The notes: generated by a model not told the origin, from the sequence alone. 64,000 nt of DNA from Enterobacterales bacterium (GCA_015654925.1 JAATFX010000033.1:1-64000), one strand, 5' to 3'; counted from the stretch's first letter, positions 51,854 through 60,750 are shown. Translations and numbers: made by a program.

Positions 51854-51877
51854 CACCCGCATGACGGCATGCGGGTG
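51854..51877 (+). other. Hairpin in the proP upstream region
   Basis: Perfect 9-bp stem CACCCGCAT / ATGCGGGTG with a 6-nt loop, ending 45 bp before the proP ATG and followed by CTTGGCTATTTTT. It may be a leader hairpin or weak terminator. A TATAAT-like -10 lies about 50 bp upstream (51,802-51,807) but I see no good -35. Confidence 0.5.
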
Positions 51878-51922
51878 CTTGGCTATTTTTAGTATCAGGT
51901 TACAAATAAAGGATATGTACGA

Positions 51923-53422
51923 ATGTTAAGAAGAAAACGGACAAAACCGATGCAGATTCAAGATATTACTATCATTGACGATGCTAAGCTCAAGAAGGCG
52001 ATTACCGCCGCCGCCCTCGGCAACGCCATGGAGTGGTTTGATTTTGGGGTATATGGTTTCGTCGCTTATGCGCTTGGGCAAGTCTTTTTTCCCGGCGCGA
52101 ACCCCGGGGTACAGATGATTGCCGCCCTGGCCACCTTTTCGGTGCCATTCTTGGTCAGACCGCTGGGAGGCCTGTTTTTTGGCCGCCTGGGCGATAAATT
52201 TGGACGGCAGAAAGTGCTGTCGGTGACCATTATTATCATGTCGGCCAGTACGTTTTGTATCGGGCTGATCCCCTCTTATGCCTCCATCGGCATCTGGGCG
52301 CCCATTCTGCTGCTGGCCGCCAAGCTGGCGCAGGGATTTTCCGTCGGGGGCGAGTATTCCGGCGCCGCCATTTTCGTCGCGGAGTATTCACCCGATCGCA
52401 AACGCGGATTCCTGGGCAGCTGGCTTGATTTTGGCTCCATCGCCGGCTTTGTCCTGGGCGCGGGATTTGTGGTGTTTATCTCAAGCATCGTGGGCGAACA
52501 TAACTTTCTCAGCTGGGGCTGGCGTATTCCGTTCTTCCTTGCCGCGCCGCTGGGCTTGATCGGTATTTATCTGCGGCACGCCCTGGAAGAAACGCCCACC
52601 TTCCAACAGCATGTCGACAGCATCGATCTCCAATCCAAAAGCACGATCCAGGCACCGCCCAAAGTCTCTTTTCGCGAGATAGCCGCCACCCAATGGAAAA
52701 GCCTGCTGACATGCGTCGGGCTGGTGATCGCCACCAATGTGACCTACTACATGCTGCTGACCTATATGCCGAGCTATTTGTCGCATAGCCTGCATTATTC
52801 GGAAAACCGCGGCGTGCTGATTATTATCGCCATCATGGTGGGCATGCTGTTCGTGCAGCCGGTGATCGGCATGCTGAGCGACCGCTTCGGGCGCAAGCCC
52901 TTCGTGATTTGCGGCAGCATAGGGTTGTTTTTCTTCGCGATCCCCTGCTTTATTTTAATCAACAGCGGCATTATCGGCCTGATTTTCCTGGGATTACTGG
53001 TGTTGGCCATTATCCTCAACGCTTTTACCGGCGTGATGGCGTCTACGCTGCCGGCCATGTTTCCCACGCAGATCCGCTATAGCGCCCTGGCTATCTCGTT
53101 TAATATCTCCATCCTGGTGGCGGGGCTAACGCCAACCTTTATCGCCTGGGTGGTCGAGTCCACCAATAATCTGTATATGCCCGCGTACTACCTGATGGTG
53201 ATCTCCATCATTGGCCTGCTTACCGGAATATTTATGAAAGAGACCGCCAACCTGCCGCTCAAAGGCGCGGCGCCCGCGGCCTCCGACCGGGCGGAAGCGA
53301 AAGAACTGCTACAAGAGCAATACGACAATATCGAGCAGAGCATTGAAGATATCGACCAGCAAATCAACCTGCTGGAACAGAAAAGAGCCGCGCTGGCGGT
53401 GCAGCATCCCAAAATAAATTAA
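51923..53422 (+). CDS. proP: Proline/glycine betaine/H+ symporter ProP
   Basis: Osmosensory MFS symporter for proline, glycine betaine and other osmolytes; 499 aa (E. coli 500). The MFS core is nearly identical in pattern to E. coli (AMEWFDFGVYGFVAYALG, VGGEYSGAAIFVAEYSPDRK). The C-terminal cytoplasmic coiled coil (EQYDNIEQSIEDIDQQINLL) that tunes osmotic activation is intact. AAAGGA lies nine bases before the ATG. E. coli proP maps elsewhere, so its place in this accessory region reflects rearrangement. Confidence 0.96.
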   Translation: MLRRKRTKPMQIQDITIIDDAKLKKAITAAALGNAMEWFDFGVYGFVAYALGQVFFPGANPGVQMIAALATFSVPFLVRPLGGLFFGRLGDKFGRQKVLSVTIIIMSASTFCIGLIPSYASIGIWAPILLLAAKLAQGFSVGGEYSGAAIFVAEYSPDRKRGFLGSWLDFGSIAGFVLGAGFVVFISSIVGEHNFLSWGWRIPFFLAAPLGLIGIYLRHALEETPTFQQHVDSIDLQSKSTIQAPPKVSFREIAATQWKSLLTCVGLVIATNVTYYMLLTYMPSYLSHSLHYSENRGVLIIIAIMVGMLFVQPVIGMLSDRFGRKPFVICGSIGLFFFAIPCFILINSGIIGLIFLGLLVLAIILNAFTGVMASTLPAMFPTQIRYSALAISFNISILVAGLTPTFIAWVVESTNNLYMPAYYLMVISIIGLLTGIFMKETANLPLKGAAPAASDRAEAKELLQEQYDNIEQSIEDIDQQINLLEQKRAALAVQHPKIN

Positions 53423-53498
53423 CCGGGGATATTTGCCGCGCTCCCCGCCGGGCGGGTAGACTGCTGGCAGTAACCTCATCCATTCCCGGAGGAATGCC

Positions 53499-54428
53499 GT
53501 GGACCGACTCGCCGCCATGGAAGCCTTTGTTTATGTTCTGGAAACCGGCTCTTTTTCCGCCGCGTCCCGGCGGCTGAATATCGGCCAGCCGGCGGTTTCC
53601 AAGACGATTGCGTTGCTTGAGGAACGGCTCGGCGTCAGGCTGTTGATCCGTTCGACCCGCGGCCTGACGCCCACCGAGGCGGGCGAGGAGTATTACCTGC
53701 GCGCCAAGCGGGCCATTGAGGATATCAACGAAGCCGACGTGGCCGCGCGCGGCGCGGGAACGGGTTTGACCGGCCGGCTGCGGATTTGCGCGCCGGTCAC
53801 TTTTGCCAGGATGAATATTTTGCCGCGGCTTGGCCCCTTTATGGCCATGCATCCCGATTTGAATATCGATGTGGTGCTTGACGATCGCCATGTGGATCTG
53901 GTCGCAGAAGGGATAGACGTGGCGCTGCGCCTGGGTGAATTAAGCGATTCCAGCCTGGTGGCGCGTAAACTCGGTTCCCGCCGTCTGACGATCGTCGGTA
54001 CGCCCGCCTACTTCGCGCGGCACGGCGAGCCTATGGCGCCTGAAGACCTGCTCGACCATCAGGCGGTGGTGTATACCCAAAGCCGGGGCGGCGGCGCGCG
54101 CTGGGTGTTCACCCAGGGAGAAGATGTACGCGTCATTAATGCCCGCGGCCGGCTGCAAGTTTCCGCCGCCGAAGGCATCCGCACGGTGGTACTGTCAGGC
54201 CTGGGGCTGGCCATGGCCTCGCAGTGGATGTTCGAGCCGGAGGTAGCCAGCGGCGAGGTGGTGACGGTACTCAATCAATGGCAAATGCCCACGCTGGATT
54301 TATGGGCGATATTCCCTACCGGCCGCCTGGCCAGCGCCAAAGCGCGCGCCTTTGTCGAGTATTTTCTCCAAGCCTTCGCCGCAGATCCGGCAGCACGCCC
54401 GGTCAACAGTTATTCCCCCCAGGAATAA
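53499..54428 (+). CDS. LysR-family transcriptional regulator
   Basis: 309-aa LysR regulator: N-terminal helix-turn-helix (SFSAASRRLNIGQPAVSKTIALLE), substrate-binding domain from about residue 90. It begins at a GTG (53,499) with GGAGG seven bases upstream; no better ATG is in frame. The effector is unknown. It precedes an MFS exporter in the same direction but a strong hairpin lies between them, so they may be separately controlled. Confidence 0.9.
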   Translation: MDRLAAMEAFVYVLETGSFSAASRRLNIGQPAVSKTIALLEERLGVRLLIRSTRGLTPTEAGEEYYLRAKRAIEDINEADVAARGAGTGLTGRLRICAPVTFARMNILPRLGPFMAMHPDLNIDVVLDDRHVDLVAEGIDVALRLGELSDSSLVARKLGSRRLTIVGTPAYFARHGEPMAPEDLLDHQAVVYTQSRGGGARWVFTQGEDVRVINARGRLQVSAAEGIRTVVLSGLGLAMASQWMFEPEVASGEVVTVLNQWQMPTLDLWAIFPTGRLASAKARAFVEYFLQAFAADPAARPVNSYSPQE

Positions 54429-54439
54429 AAGCTATCAGT

Positions 54440-54462
54440 CCGCCCGGTCTACCGGGCGGTTC
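54440..54462 (+). terminator. Hairpin between the LysR gene and the MFS gene
   Basis: Perfect 8-bp GC-rich stem CCGCCCGG / CCGGGCGG with a TCTA loop, starting 11 bp after the LysR stop and followed by TTCGGCT. Short T-tract, so termination may be partial. Confidence 0.65.
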
Positions 54463-54532
54463 GGCTCCGCCCTATTCTTAGCGTCATCGGCCGGCCGCAG
54501 TGGCGACGGCCATATCTCTGGCGGAAAAAATC

Positions 54533-55723
54533 ATGTCGATTGCAAGCAGCATTCCTCACAACCAAAGCGGCGTCTTCGGCCAATGGCTGATCTTTGCCAT
54601 GGCGGCAGCCTGCGGCATCGCCGTAGCGAATATCTATTACAACCAACCCATGCTGGTGGTCATCTCGGCCAGCTTTCCCGGACAGTTTGGCCCGGGATTA
54701 ATTCCGACGGTAACGCAGCTGGGTTACGCGGCCGGCCTGTTGCTGCTGGTTCCCCTGGGGGATCTGTTTGAACGGCGTACGCTGATTATCCTGCAGTTCA
54801 TGATGCTGGCGGTGGCTTCGCTGCTGGCGGCGGCGGCGCCCGCGGGCTGGGCATTGCTGGGCGCATCGTTGTTATTGGGTATCGGCGCCACGGCGGCGCA
54901 GCAGATTGTGCCGGTGGCGGCATCCCTGGCGTCCCCCGACCGGCGCGGAGCGGTAGTCGGCAGCGTCATGAGCGGATTGCTAAGCGGTATTTTATTAAGC
55001 CGGACCCTGGCGGGCCTGGTGGCGGCCTACGCCGGCTGGCGCGCTATGTTTTTGCTGGGGGTTCCCCTGGCGCTGCTCGGCGCATTGCTGATGGCCCGCA
55101 TGCTGCCTAAAGCGTCGGCCCCGGTACAAACCGCCCTGGGTTATCCGGCGCTGATGGCATCGCTGGCGCACCTATGGCGTGAAGAGCCCCGCTTACGCCA
55201 GGCTACCCTGGCCCAGGCGGCGCTGTTCGCCTCCTTCAGCGCCTTCTGGACGATTCTGGCCCTCTATTTGGATCGCTCGGTTTACCATCTGGGGTCCGAC
55301 ATCGCCGGTCTGTTCGGCGTCGTGGGCGCGGTAGGAGTATTCGCCGCTCCCGCCGCCGGCAAACTGGCCGACCGTATCGGCGGCAGGCCGGTGATTATTC
55401 TGGGCGTGGCGCTGACGCTGGCGGCCTGGCTGTTGTTTATCGGCTGGACCTCCCTGCTTGGCCTGACCGTCGGAGTGATACTGCTCGATCTGGGTGTGCA
55501 AAGCGCGCTGGTCGCCAACCAGCAGGTGATTTACGGCCTGCGCGAGGAAGCCAAAGGCAGAGTGAACACCCTGTTTATGGGCGGCATGTTCCTTGGCGGA
55601 ACCCTGGGGTCGATGGGCGCGATGATGGCCTGGGAACGGGGCGGCTGGCAAGGAGTGGGTTATTTCGCCATCGCCCTGGCCCTGCTGGCGGCCCTGGCCA
55701 TGGTTTTTAAACCCCACCAATAA
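54533..55723 (+). CDS. MFS exporter (DHA1-like), next to LysR
   Basis: 396-aa MFS permease with 12 hydrophobic segments; motif A-like LVPLGDLFERRTLIILQ and the N-terminal GIAVANIYYNQPML typical of a DHA1 exporter group also seen in YgaY-like proteins. It resembles the second exporter at 56.6-57.8 kb (shared AAACG..AN.YY.QP and VPLGDLFE.R.L). Start at ATG 54,533 preceded by GGCGG; a GTG 11 codons earlier is in frame. Substrate unknown. Confidence 0.85.
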   Translation: MSIASSIPHNQSGVFGQWLIFAMAAACGIAVANIYYNQPMLVVISASFPGQFGPGLIPTVTQLGYAAGLLLLVPLGDLFERRTLIILQFMMLAVASLLAAAAPAGWALLGASLLLGIGATAAQQIVPVAASLASPDRRGAVVGSVMSGLLSGILLSRTLAGLVAAYAGWRAMFLLGVPLALLGALLMARMLPKASAPVQTALGYPALMASLAHLWREEPRLRQATLAQAALFASFSAFWTILALYLDRSVYHLGSDIAGLFGVVGAVGVFAAPAAGKLADRIGGRPVIILGVALTLAAWLLFIGWTSLLGLTVGVILLDLGVQSALVANQQVIYGLREEAKGRVNTLFMGGMFLGGTLGSMGAMMAWERGGWQGVGYFAIALALLAALAMVFKPHQ

Positions 55724-55802
55724 TCCCGTCCCCCGTTCCGCCGACCCTTGGTCACACAAACCAGAGGGCCGGCGGGCGTATTTAGCGCTGCGCAGGAATA
55801 CG

Positions 55803-55831
55803 TTGATTAGGGAACGATCATTTCCTATACT
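55803..55831 (+). promoter_or_regulatory. Promoter of the TetR-family gene
   Basis: TTGATT (55,803-55,808), 17-bp spacer, TATACT (55,826-55,831). The predicted start of transcription, about seven bases on, coincides with the ATG of the regulator at 55,838. The operator palindrome fills the spacer and enters the -10. Confidence 0.6.
55808..55827. promoter_or_regulatory. Candidate operator O1 of the TetR-family regulator
   Basis: TAGGGAACGATCATTTCCTA is a 20-bp imperfect palindrome (8 of 10 pairs plus one G-T). It lies between the -35 and -10 of the regulator's promoter. A related palindrome (18 of 24 bases shared across 24 bp) lies before the second MFS gene at 56,492-56,511. Confidence 0.6.
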
Positions 55832-55837
55832 GGCGAC

Positions 55838-56455
55838 ATGATGCAAAAAACCTTATCCCACCCGACCCGCGGCCCTGGCCGCCCCCGTGAATTCGATATG
55901 GAGCAGGCGCTGGATAAAGCGATTGTGACCTTTCGGACCAAGGGCTATGTCGCGACTTCGATTGGCGATCTCAGCCAGGCCATGGGGTTATCCCCCGGCA
56001 GCCTGTATAAAGCGTTTACCGATAAGCGCGATCTGTTTATGGCCGCGTTCGAGCGTTATACCTCCCTGCGCAATGCCGGGCTGCGGGCCAGAATTGACGC
56101 TGCGGCCACCGGCCGGGAGCGCCTGCGGGCGGTGCTGAAGTTTTATGTACAATCCTCCCATGGCCTCGAAGGGCGCCGCGGATGTCTGGTGGTGGGTAGC
56201 GCGGTGGGCCTGGATACGTTTGATCGGGACCTGGCCGGGCTGGTTTCCCAGGCCCTGAGCCGCAATGAAGACCTGTTAATCGACCTGGTCGAACAGGGCA
56301 AAGCCGACGGTTCGATTTCCCCCGCCATTGATGGCAAGGCCGCGGCCGGGCTGATGTTATGCATCCTGCTGGGCATGCGGGTGGCGGGCAAAACCGGGCG
56401 CTCACTGCACGAAATGGCCGGGCTGGCCGATCTGGCGTTGAACATTCTGCGTTAG
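55838..56455 (+). CDS. TetR/AcrR-family repressor
   Basis: 205-aa regulator with N-terminal helix-turn-helix (SIGDLSQAMGLSPGSLYKAF, residues about 40-60) and an all-helical ligand domain. N-terminus PGRPREFD is typical of a TetR subgroup that controls MFS drug exporters. The start has no clear Shine-Dalgarno and sits where transcription should begin (see promoter). A hairpin terminator (56,461-56,485), a candidate operator and an MFS exporter follow, suggesting it represses itself and that exporter. Confidence 0.9.
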   Translation: MMQKTLSHPTRGPGRPREFDMEQALDKAIVTFRTKGYVATSIGDLSQAMGLSPGSLYKAFTDKRDLFMAAFERYTSLRNAGLRARIDAAATGRERLRAVLKFYVQSSHGLEGRRGCLVVGSAVGLDTFDRDLAGLVSQALSRNEDLLIDLVEQGKADGSISPAIDGKAAAGLMLCILLGMRVAGKTGRSLHEMAGLADLALNILR

Positions 56456-56460
56456 TATGC

Positions 56461-56485
56461 GCCGGGTGCGGTTACCCGGCATTTA
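56461..56485 (+). terminator. Hairpin after the TetR-family gene
   Basis: GCCGGGT (56,461-56,467) and ACCCGGC (56,474-56,480) with a 6-nt loop, then ATTTATCC; 6 bp past the stop. Confidence 0.65.
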
Positions 56486-56491
56486 TCCAAT

Positions 56492-56511
56492 TAGAGAACA
56501 TTTATTCCCTA
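56492..56511. promoter_or_regulatory. Candidate operator O2 before the second MFS exporter
   Basis: TAGAGAACATTTATTCCCTA, a 20-bp imperfect palindrome (7 of 10 pairs) sharing most bases with the O1 site at 55,808-55,827. It sits 78 bp upstream of the MFS start and upstream of a short ORF. Confidence 0.55.
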
Positions 56512-56528
56512 TTCAAGGAACCACGATA

Positions 56529-56573
56529 ATGATGCCCAGACGTTTTATCGGACTGAAACGGGCGGGAAGATGA
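56529..56573 (+). CDS. Possible 14-aa leader ORF coupled to the second MFS gene
   Basis: ATG ATG CCC ... TGA encodes MMPRRFIGLKRAGR. AAGGA lies eight bases before its ATG, a better ribosome site than the MFS gene has. Its TGA overlaps the MFS ATG (ATGA), so translation of the MFS gene may be coupled to it. Basic composition. May also be non-coding. Confidence 0.4.
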   Translation: MMPRRFIGLKRAGR

Positions 56574-57793
56574 AGGCCTCTCCTGCATCCACTCCGACAT
56601 CTCAACTCTCCGGCGGATTGTCGCTGCTGCTGGCGGCGGCCTGCGGGCTGATTGCCGCTAATCTTTATTATGCCCAGCCGTTGGCGGGGCTAATAAGCCA
56701 GGCGCTGGGATTGTCCCCGCGCGGAGCGGGCATCCTGGTCACGATGACGCAAATCGGTTATGGGCTGGGGTTGCTGCTGGTGGTTCCACTAGGAGATCTG
56801 TTTGAAAATCGCAAACTTACGCTCGTGGTGATGGCGATAGGCATAGCGGCATTGGCCACGGCGGCGGTTGCCCAGACGATTACGCTGTTTCTTATCGCCG
56901 CGTTATTTATCGGGCTGGGATCGGTAACGGTGCAGATCCTGGTGCCCTACGCGGCCCACCTTTCCCCAAAAGCGTTGCAAGGCAAAGCCGTGGGTAATGT
57001 AATGAGCGGCCTGATGCTGGGAATTATGCTGGCTCGTCCGGCGTCAAGCCTGATTGCCCACCTGGCGTCATGGCGTACGGTATTTATGGTTTCAGCGGTG
57101 GTGATGATCGTGCTCACGCTGGTGCTGGCGCAGGCCTTACCCAAACGGCGGCCGCTTGCGGGGCTGCGCTATCCGCAACTGTTGACATCCATCGGTAGCC
57201 TGGCCCGCCATAATATCGTCCTGCGCAGGCGTTCGCTCTATCATGCCGCCATGTTTGGCTCGTTCAGCCTGTTCTGGACGGTCACGCCGCTGTTGCTGAC
57301 CGGACCGGAGTTTCATTTGTCGCAGGTGGGCGTTGCGCTTTTCGCCCTGGCCGGGGTTGCCGGCGCCGTGGCCGCCCCTATTGCCGGGCGGATAGCCGAT
57401 CGCGGCTGGAGCGATACCGCCACGGTTGCCGCCATGCTGGCGGTAGTCGCGGCGTTTATTCTCTCGCATGCCGGGGCGGCGGGGTCGCCCGCCAGGCTGG
57501 CAATGCTGGTAGCGGCTGCGGTGCTGCTGGATTTTGGCGTCACCATGAATCTGGTAATCGGCCAGCGGGCGATTTTTGCACTGGGGGATCATCATCGCAG
57601 CCGGCTTAACGGTATTTATATGGCGACTTTTTTTGCGGGCGGCGCACTGGGATCGGCGCTCGGCGGGTGGGCTTACGCCCGGGATGGATGGCTATTGGCT
57701 TCCGCCATCGGCGTTTTATTCCCGGTGATGGCACTGATCTATCTGTCTACGGAAAGATGGGCTCATCCCGACCAAGAGACTGGCGGCGCATAA
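56570..57793 (+). CDS. MFS exporter (DHA1-like), next to TetR
   Basis: 407-aa MFS permease with 12 hydrophobic segments (motif A-like VVPLGDLFENRKLTLVV), related to the MFS gene at 54.5-55.7 kb (GLIAANLYYAQPLAGL). The start at 56,570 is the first ATG giving a full first membrane helix; GGCGGGAAG directly precedes it, and a 14-codon ORF overlaps it. Likely the target of the upstream TetR regulator. Substrate unknown; similar genes are annotated as drug or sugar efflux. Confidence 0.85.
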   Translation: MKASPASTPTSQLSGGLSLLLAAACGLIAANLYYAQPLAGLISQALGLSPRGAGILVTMTQIGYGLGLLLVVPLGDLFENRKLTLVVMAIGIAALATAAVAQTITLFLIAALFIGLGSVTVQILVPYAAHLSPKALQGKAVGNVMSGLMLGIMLARPASSLIAHLASWRTVFMVSAVVMIVLTLVLAQALPKRRPLAGLRYPQLLTSIGSLARHNIVLRRRSLYHAAMFGSFSLFWTVTPLLLTGPEFHLSQVGVALFALAGVAGAVAAPIAGRIADRGWSDTATVAAMLAVVAAFILSHAGAAGSPARLAMLVAAAVLLDFGVTMNLVIGQRAIFALGDHHRSRLNGIYMATFFAGGALGSALGGWAYARDGWLLASAIGVLFPVMALIYLSTERWAHPDQETGGA

Positions 57794-58038
57794 AGGCGTT
57801 TTTACCTGTAATCCATTGCCGATGCCCCACGCCAACAAATCCGTCAATTTGCCCCGCCTCCGTTAACGGTACGATTGAGGGCGGCCATCCGGGGAAAGTA
57901 AGAAAACTATTGTATCCTGCCGGCATCTTGTTCACCGTTTGCCCCCCCGCTAAGCTTCTGCGTTGACAAAAATGTATCTCCCCGCGCGGCGGCCATACCG
58001 TGCGGGCGTGTCCCGGAGTTAACAAGGATTACCATCAT

Positions 58039-59229
58039 ATGAACACTGTCCCCCCTCACAACGGCCCGCTTGCCATACAACCCCAGAACGCGGACGATGA
58101 ACAAACCGGCCTCTTAGTCCATTTTCAGCGGCGACTGCAGGCGGTGAGGAATTGTTGCGATTATTCCCGCGCGCGCTGGCGGCAATGGTTCTGCATTCAG
58201 GAAAGTATCGAGCGGGAAGCCGGCAGAACCGACATTCATCCGTATCTACCGATTATGATTGGCCGGCAGTGCATCGCCCGCATTGCCGAGCAACTTTGTA
58301 CCCACCTCGACCTGACACGGCTGGCTAACGCGGGCATAGATACCTCCTGGCCCCATAGACTGATAAATACGGGCCGCAGGCATGCCCTGGATATCGTTGA
58401 TGCCAGAATCGGTCAACCGGCGGACCCGGCCAACGATATTGAATGCCCGGCAATGCATTTCGTGGCCGGGAAATTTATAACCGACATATTGGATCATATG
58501 GTTAACAAGCGAATACGGAGAGCGATAGTGGCGCGCAACAGAAGCTACTGCGCCGCAGTCAATAGTCTCCCGCCATACCGCGACCCGCAGGGGAAATCCA
58601 TATCCATAGAATCGTTAAGCGAGCGATCGTTTAAATCCAGTTCATACAGGATCTACAACCGCCGGCATGTGCTGCCGTATACCCTTCCCGGGCAAAGCGG
58701 CGAGCACAGATCCAGGCTGTACGATAAGCTGCTTTGCCGTCGGTTAAGCGCCAACGACCTGCCGCCCCATGAAGCGAAACTTATCGGGCAATGGGGCGTC
58801 ATGGCCGCCAGTTTTATCCCGTACGGCACCTGCATAGGCATTCATACCGGGGTATTGGTACCACCGGAGTTTACCGACGCCAATATATTCGATCATGATT
58901 ATCTGATCGCGCTAACCGTGGAAGAAGAGGACATTTATTTGGATGGCGATGGGATCATATCAAAAATAAATACCTTGTTTGACTATGACAAAGACGGGCA
59001 TCCCTTCCGGCAGGCGACGAGGGGATACAATGTGGAAACCGCGCAGTTCAAGGCAACCTTAAGCGGTGGACGTACGGCGTCGGTCGTGGCGCTATTCACG
59101 ATAGTCGATATCGCCCCGGGGCAAGAACTGCGCTGTAATTACCACTATTTGGACAACGAGGTACAACACTTGAACAAACAGCAGGCCGATATCGATTTAG
59201 CCAATATCCCAGGTAGCGGGATCGGTTAA
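58039..59229 (+). CDS. SET-domain-like protein, candidate secreted effector
   Basis: 396-aa protein with no close relative I recognise. The C-terminal part (about 255-375) follows a SET methyltransferase layout: a start like AASFIPYGTCIGIHTGVLV (compare the A.R.I..G..I..Y.G motif), a central IALTVEEEDIYLDGDG strand region, a degenerate INTLFDY.../YNVETAQF in place of NHxCxPN, and a good ending ALFTIVDIAPGQELRCNYHY (compare RDI..GEEL..DY). The catalytic Tyr of the final motif is kept. The N-terminus is polar (MNTVPPHNGPLAIQPQNADD) with no Sec signal, and the middle is Arg-rich. AAGGA lies 11 bases before the ATG. Bacterial SET proteins of pathogens often methylate host histones; this role is inference. 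Confidence 0.65.
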   Translation: MNTVPPHNGPLAIQPQNADDEQTGLLVHFQRRLQAVRNCCDYSRARWRQWFCIQESIEREAGRTDIHPYLPIMIGRQCIARIAEQLCTHLDLTRLANAGIDTSWPHRLINTGRRHALDIVDARIGQPADPANDIECPAMHFVAGKFITDILDHMVNKRIRRAIVARNRSYCAAVNSLPPYRDPQGKSISIESLSERSFKSSSYRIYNRRHVLPYTLPGQSGEHRSRLYDKLLCRRLSANDLPPHEAKLIGQWGVMAASFIPYGTCIGIHTGVLVPPEFTDANIFDHDYLIALTVEEEDIYLDGDGIISKINTLFDYDKDGHPFRQATRGYNVETAQFKATLSGGRTASVVALFTIVDIAPGQELRCNYHYLDNEVQHLNKQQADIDLANIPGSGIG

Positions 59230-59286
59230 TAAAAACGCCCGCCCCAGGCATTAAACCGCGAAATACACGGGGCCGGCAGCCATCCT

Positions 59287-60697
59287 TTATTCCTTCAGAA
59301 CCCAGATACGATATTCGCCGTTGTCGAACTGCGCGCCTTCCAGCTCTTTCTCAAACCCTGGAAATTTCTCACCCCAATGAGCAATACTGAGAATGTAGCT
59401 TAACCACGGATCATTTTCGCCGCCAAAACTTTCGCCGGGCATGACGATCGGGATATCGGGCGGATAAGGAATAACCCCGACCGCCGAGACGCGATTGGCC
59501 AGTTTATCCAGGGTCAGGTGTTCACAGCGCCCTGCCATATGATCCTGAAATGCCGCCCGCGGTAATTTCATCGGCACCGGCAGTTGGCCAAACGCCGCGG
59601 ATTGCAATTTATCCATTTGGCTGGTTTTCATATAGTTGAACATCTCATCGCACAGATCTTTAAGCCCCATACCGGCATAACGCACGGCATTGGCGACGGC
59701 CAAGTCCGGCAGGCACAGCGTAAGCGGACTGTTGTTATCGTAGTGCTGTTTAAACTCCAGCAAAACGTTGATCAGGGTGCCCCACTTGCCTTTGGTCACC
59801 CCGCCGGAAAATAGGCGTAACACCATAAAATCCGTGGTGCGCGACGGTACGATGCCATTTTGCCCCAGGAAGGCGGCCACCATCGCCGCGCCGATCTCAT
59901 TGGCCGCAATAATGGCATACAGCGGCGAAGTCGTGGCCTGGAGCATGTAGGATTCATTAAAACGCGAATGCTCCACCGGTTTTTTACCGTTGCGAATATG
60001 GATATAGGACGCCTGCGACAAAGCGGCCAACAGCTTGTGGGTCGACTGGGTGGCAAACACCGTCGGGCCTTTCGGATCATGGTCGGCCGGATTGCCGCGC
60101 ATGGCGAACCGGTTGCGGTAAAGGGGATTAAAACGGGCGTAGGCATACCAGGCTTCATCAAAATGTATTTGATCGACGCTTTTAGCCAGCAGCGTTTGTG
60201 CCTGGGCCGCGTTGTAGCACATACCGTCATAGGTACAGTTGGTGAGTACCGCGTAAACCGGTTTTTGGCTCTCCGCCAGTTGGTTAAGCGGATGGCGGGA
60301 GATTTTTTCTTTAATCGCCTTGGCGGCGAGCTGTGCTTTGGGGATCGGGCCAATAATGCCATAGCGGTTGCGGGTCGGGATAAAAAATACCGGCACGGCG
60401 CCGATCATCAACAAGCCCTGCTCGATGGATTTGTGGCAGTTGGGGTCGCACAGGGCGATTTGGCGCTCGCCGATGGCCGCCGGACGTCCAGTCGACAAAA
60501 ATACAGCAAATGGACGCATCCGAACTTACGGTGGCCATGCCGTCGTCAAAAGTGGCGGCGCTGATAACCTGCAAATTATTATCCTCCAGCGCCACCACCA
60601 GTTCATTTACGGCGCGCCCGTTGGCGGTGCCGCCGTCGGGGATATTACTATCCACCACCAAAACCTTGCGTTTTTTATGACGATTTAACTCAATCAT
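59287..60697 (-). pseudogene. adiA: Arginine decarboxylase AdiA, degraded
   Basis: Remains of the 755-aa biodegradative arginine decarboxylase. The first frame (60,697 to about 60,520) gives the N-terminal wing domain (RKVLVVDSNIPDGG... FDDGMATVSSDASICCIF) matching AdiA 1-55. Then about 190 residues are missing and the reading frame changes; from about 60,480 the other frame gives the PLP domain (CDPNCHKSIEQGLLM, IHFDEAWYAYARFNPLY, STHKLLAALSQASYIHI with the PLP lysine). A second, in-frame deletion of about 100 residues lies after SPLYAI near 59,905. The C-terminus (IPYPPDIPIVMPGESF) is normal. Non-functional. Confidence 0.92.
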
Positions 60698-60750
60698 ATC
60701 CCGTTCCCTTCTGTCATAACCAAAGTAAAAATCGTTTGTCCGATGCCGGA

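Noticed and set aside
58000..58038. 13-codon upstream extension of the SET-like gene
   Set aside because: No ribosome site before it; the ATG at 58,039 has AAGGA upstream.
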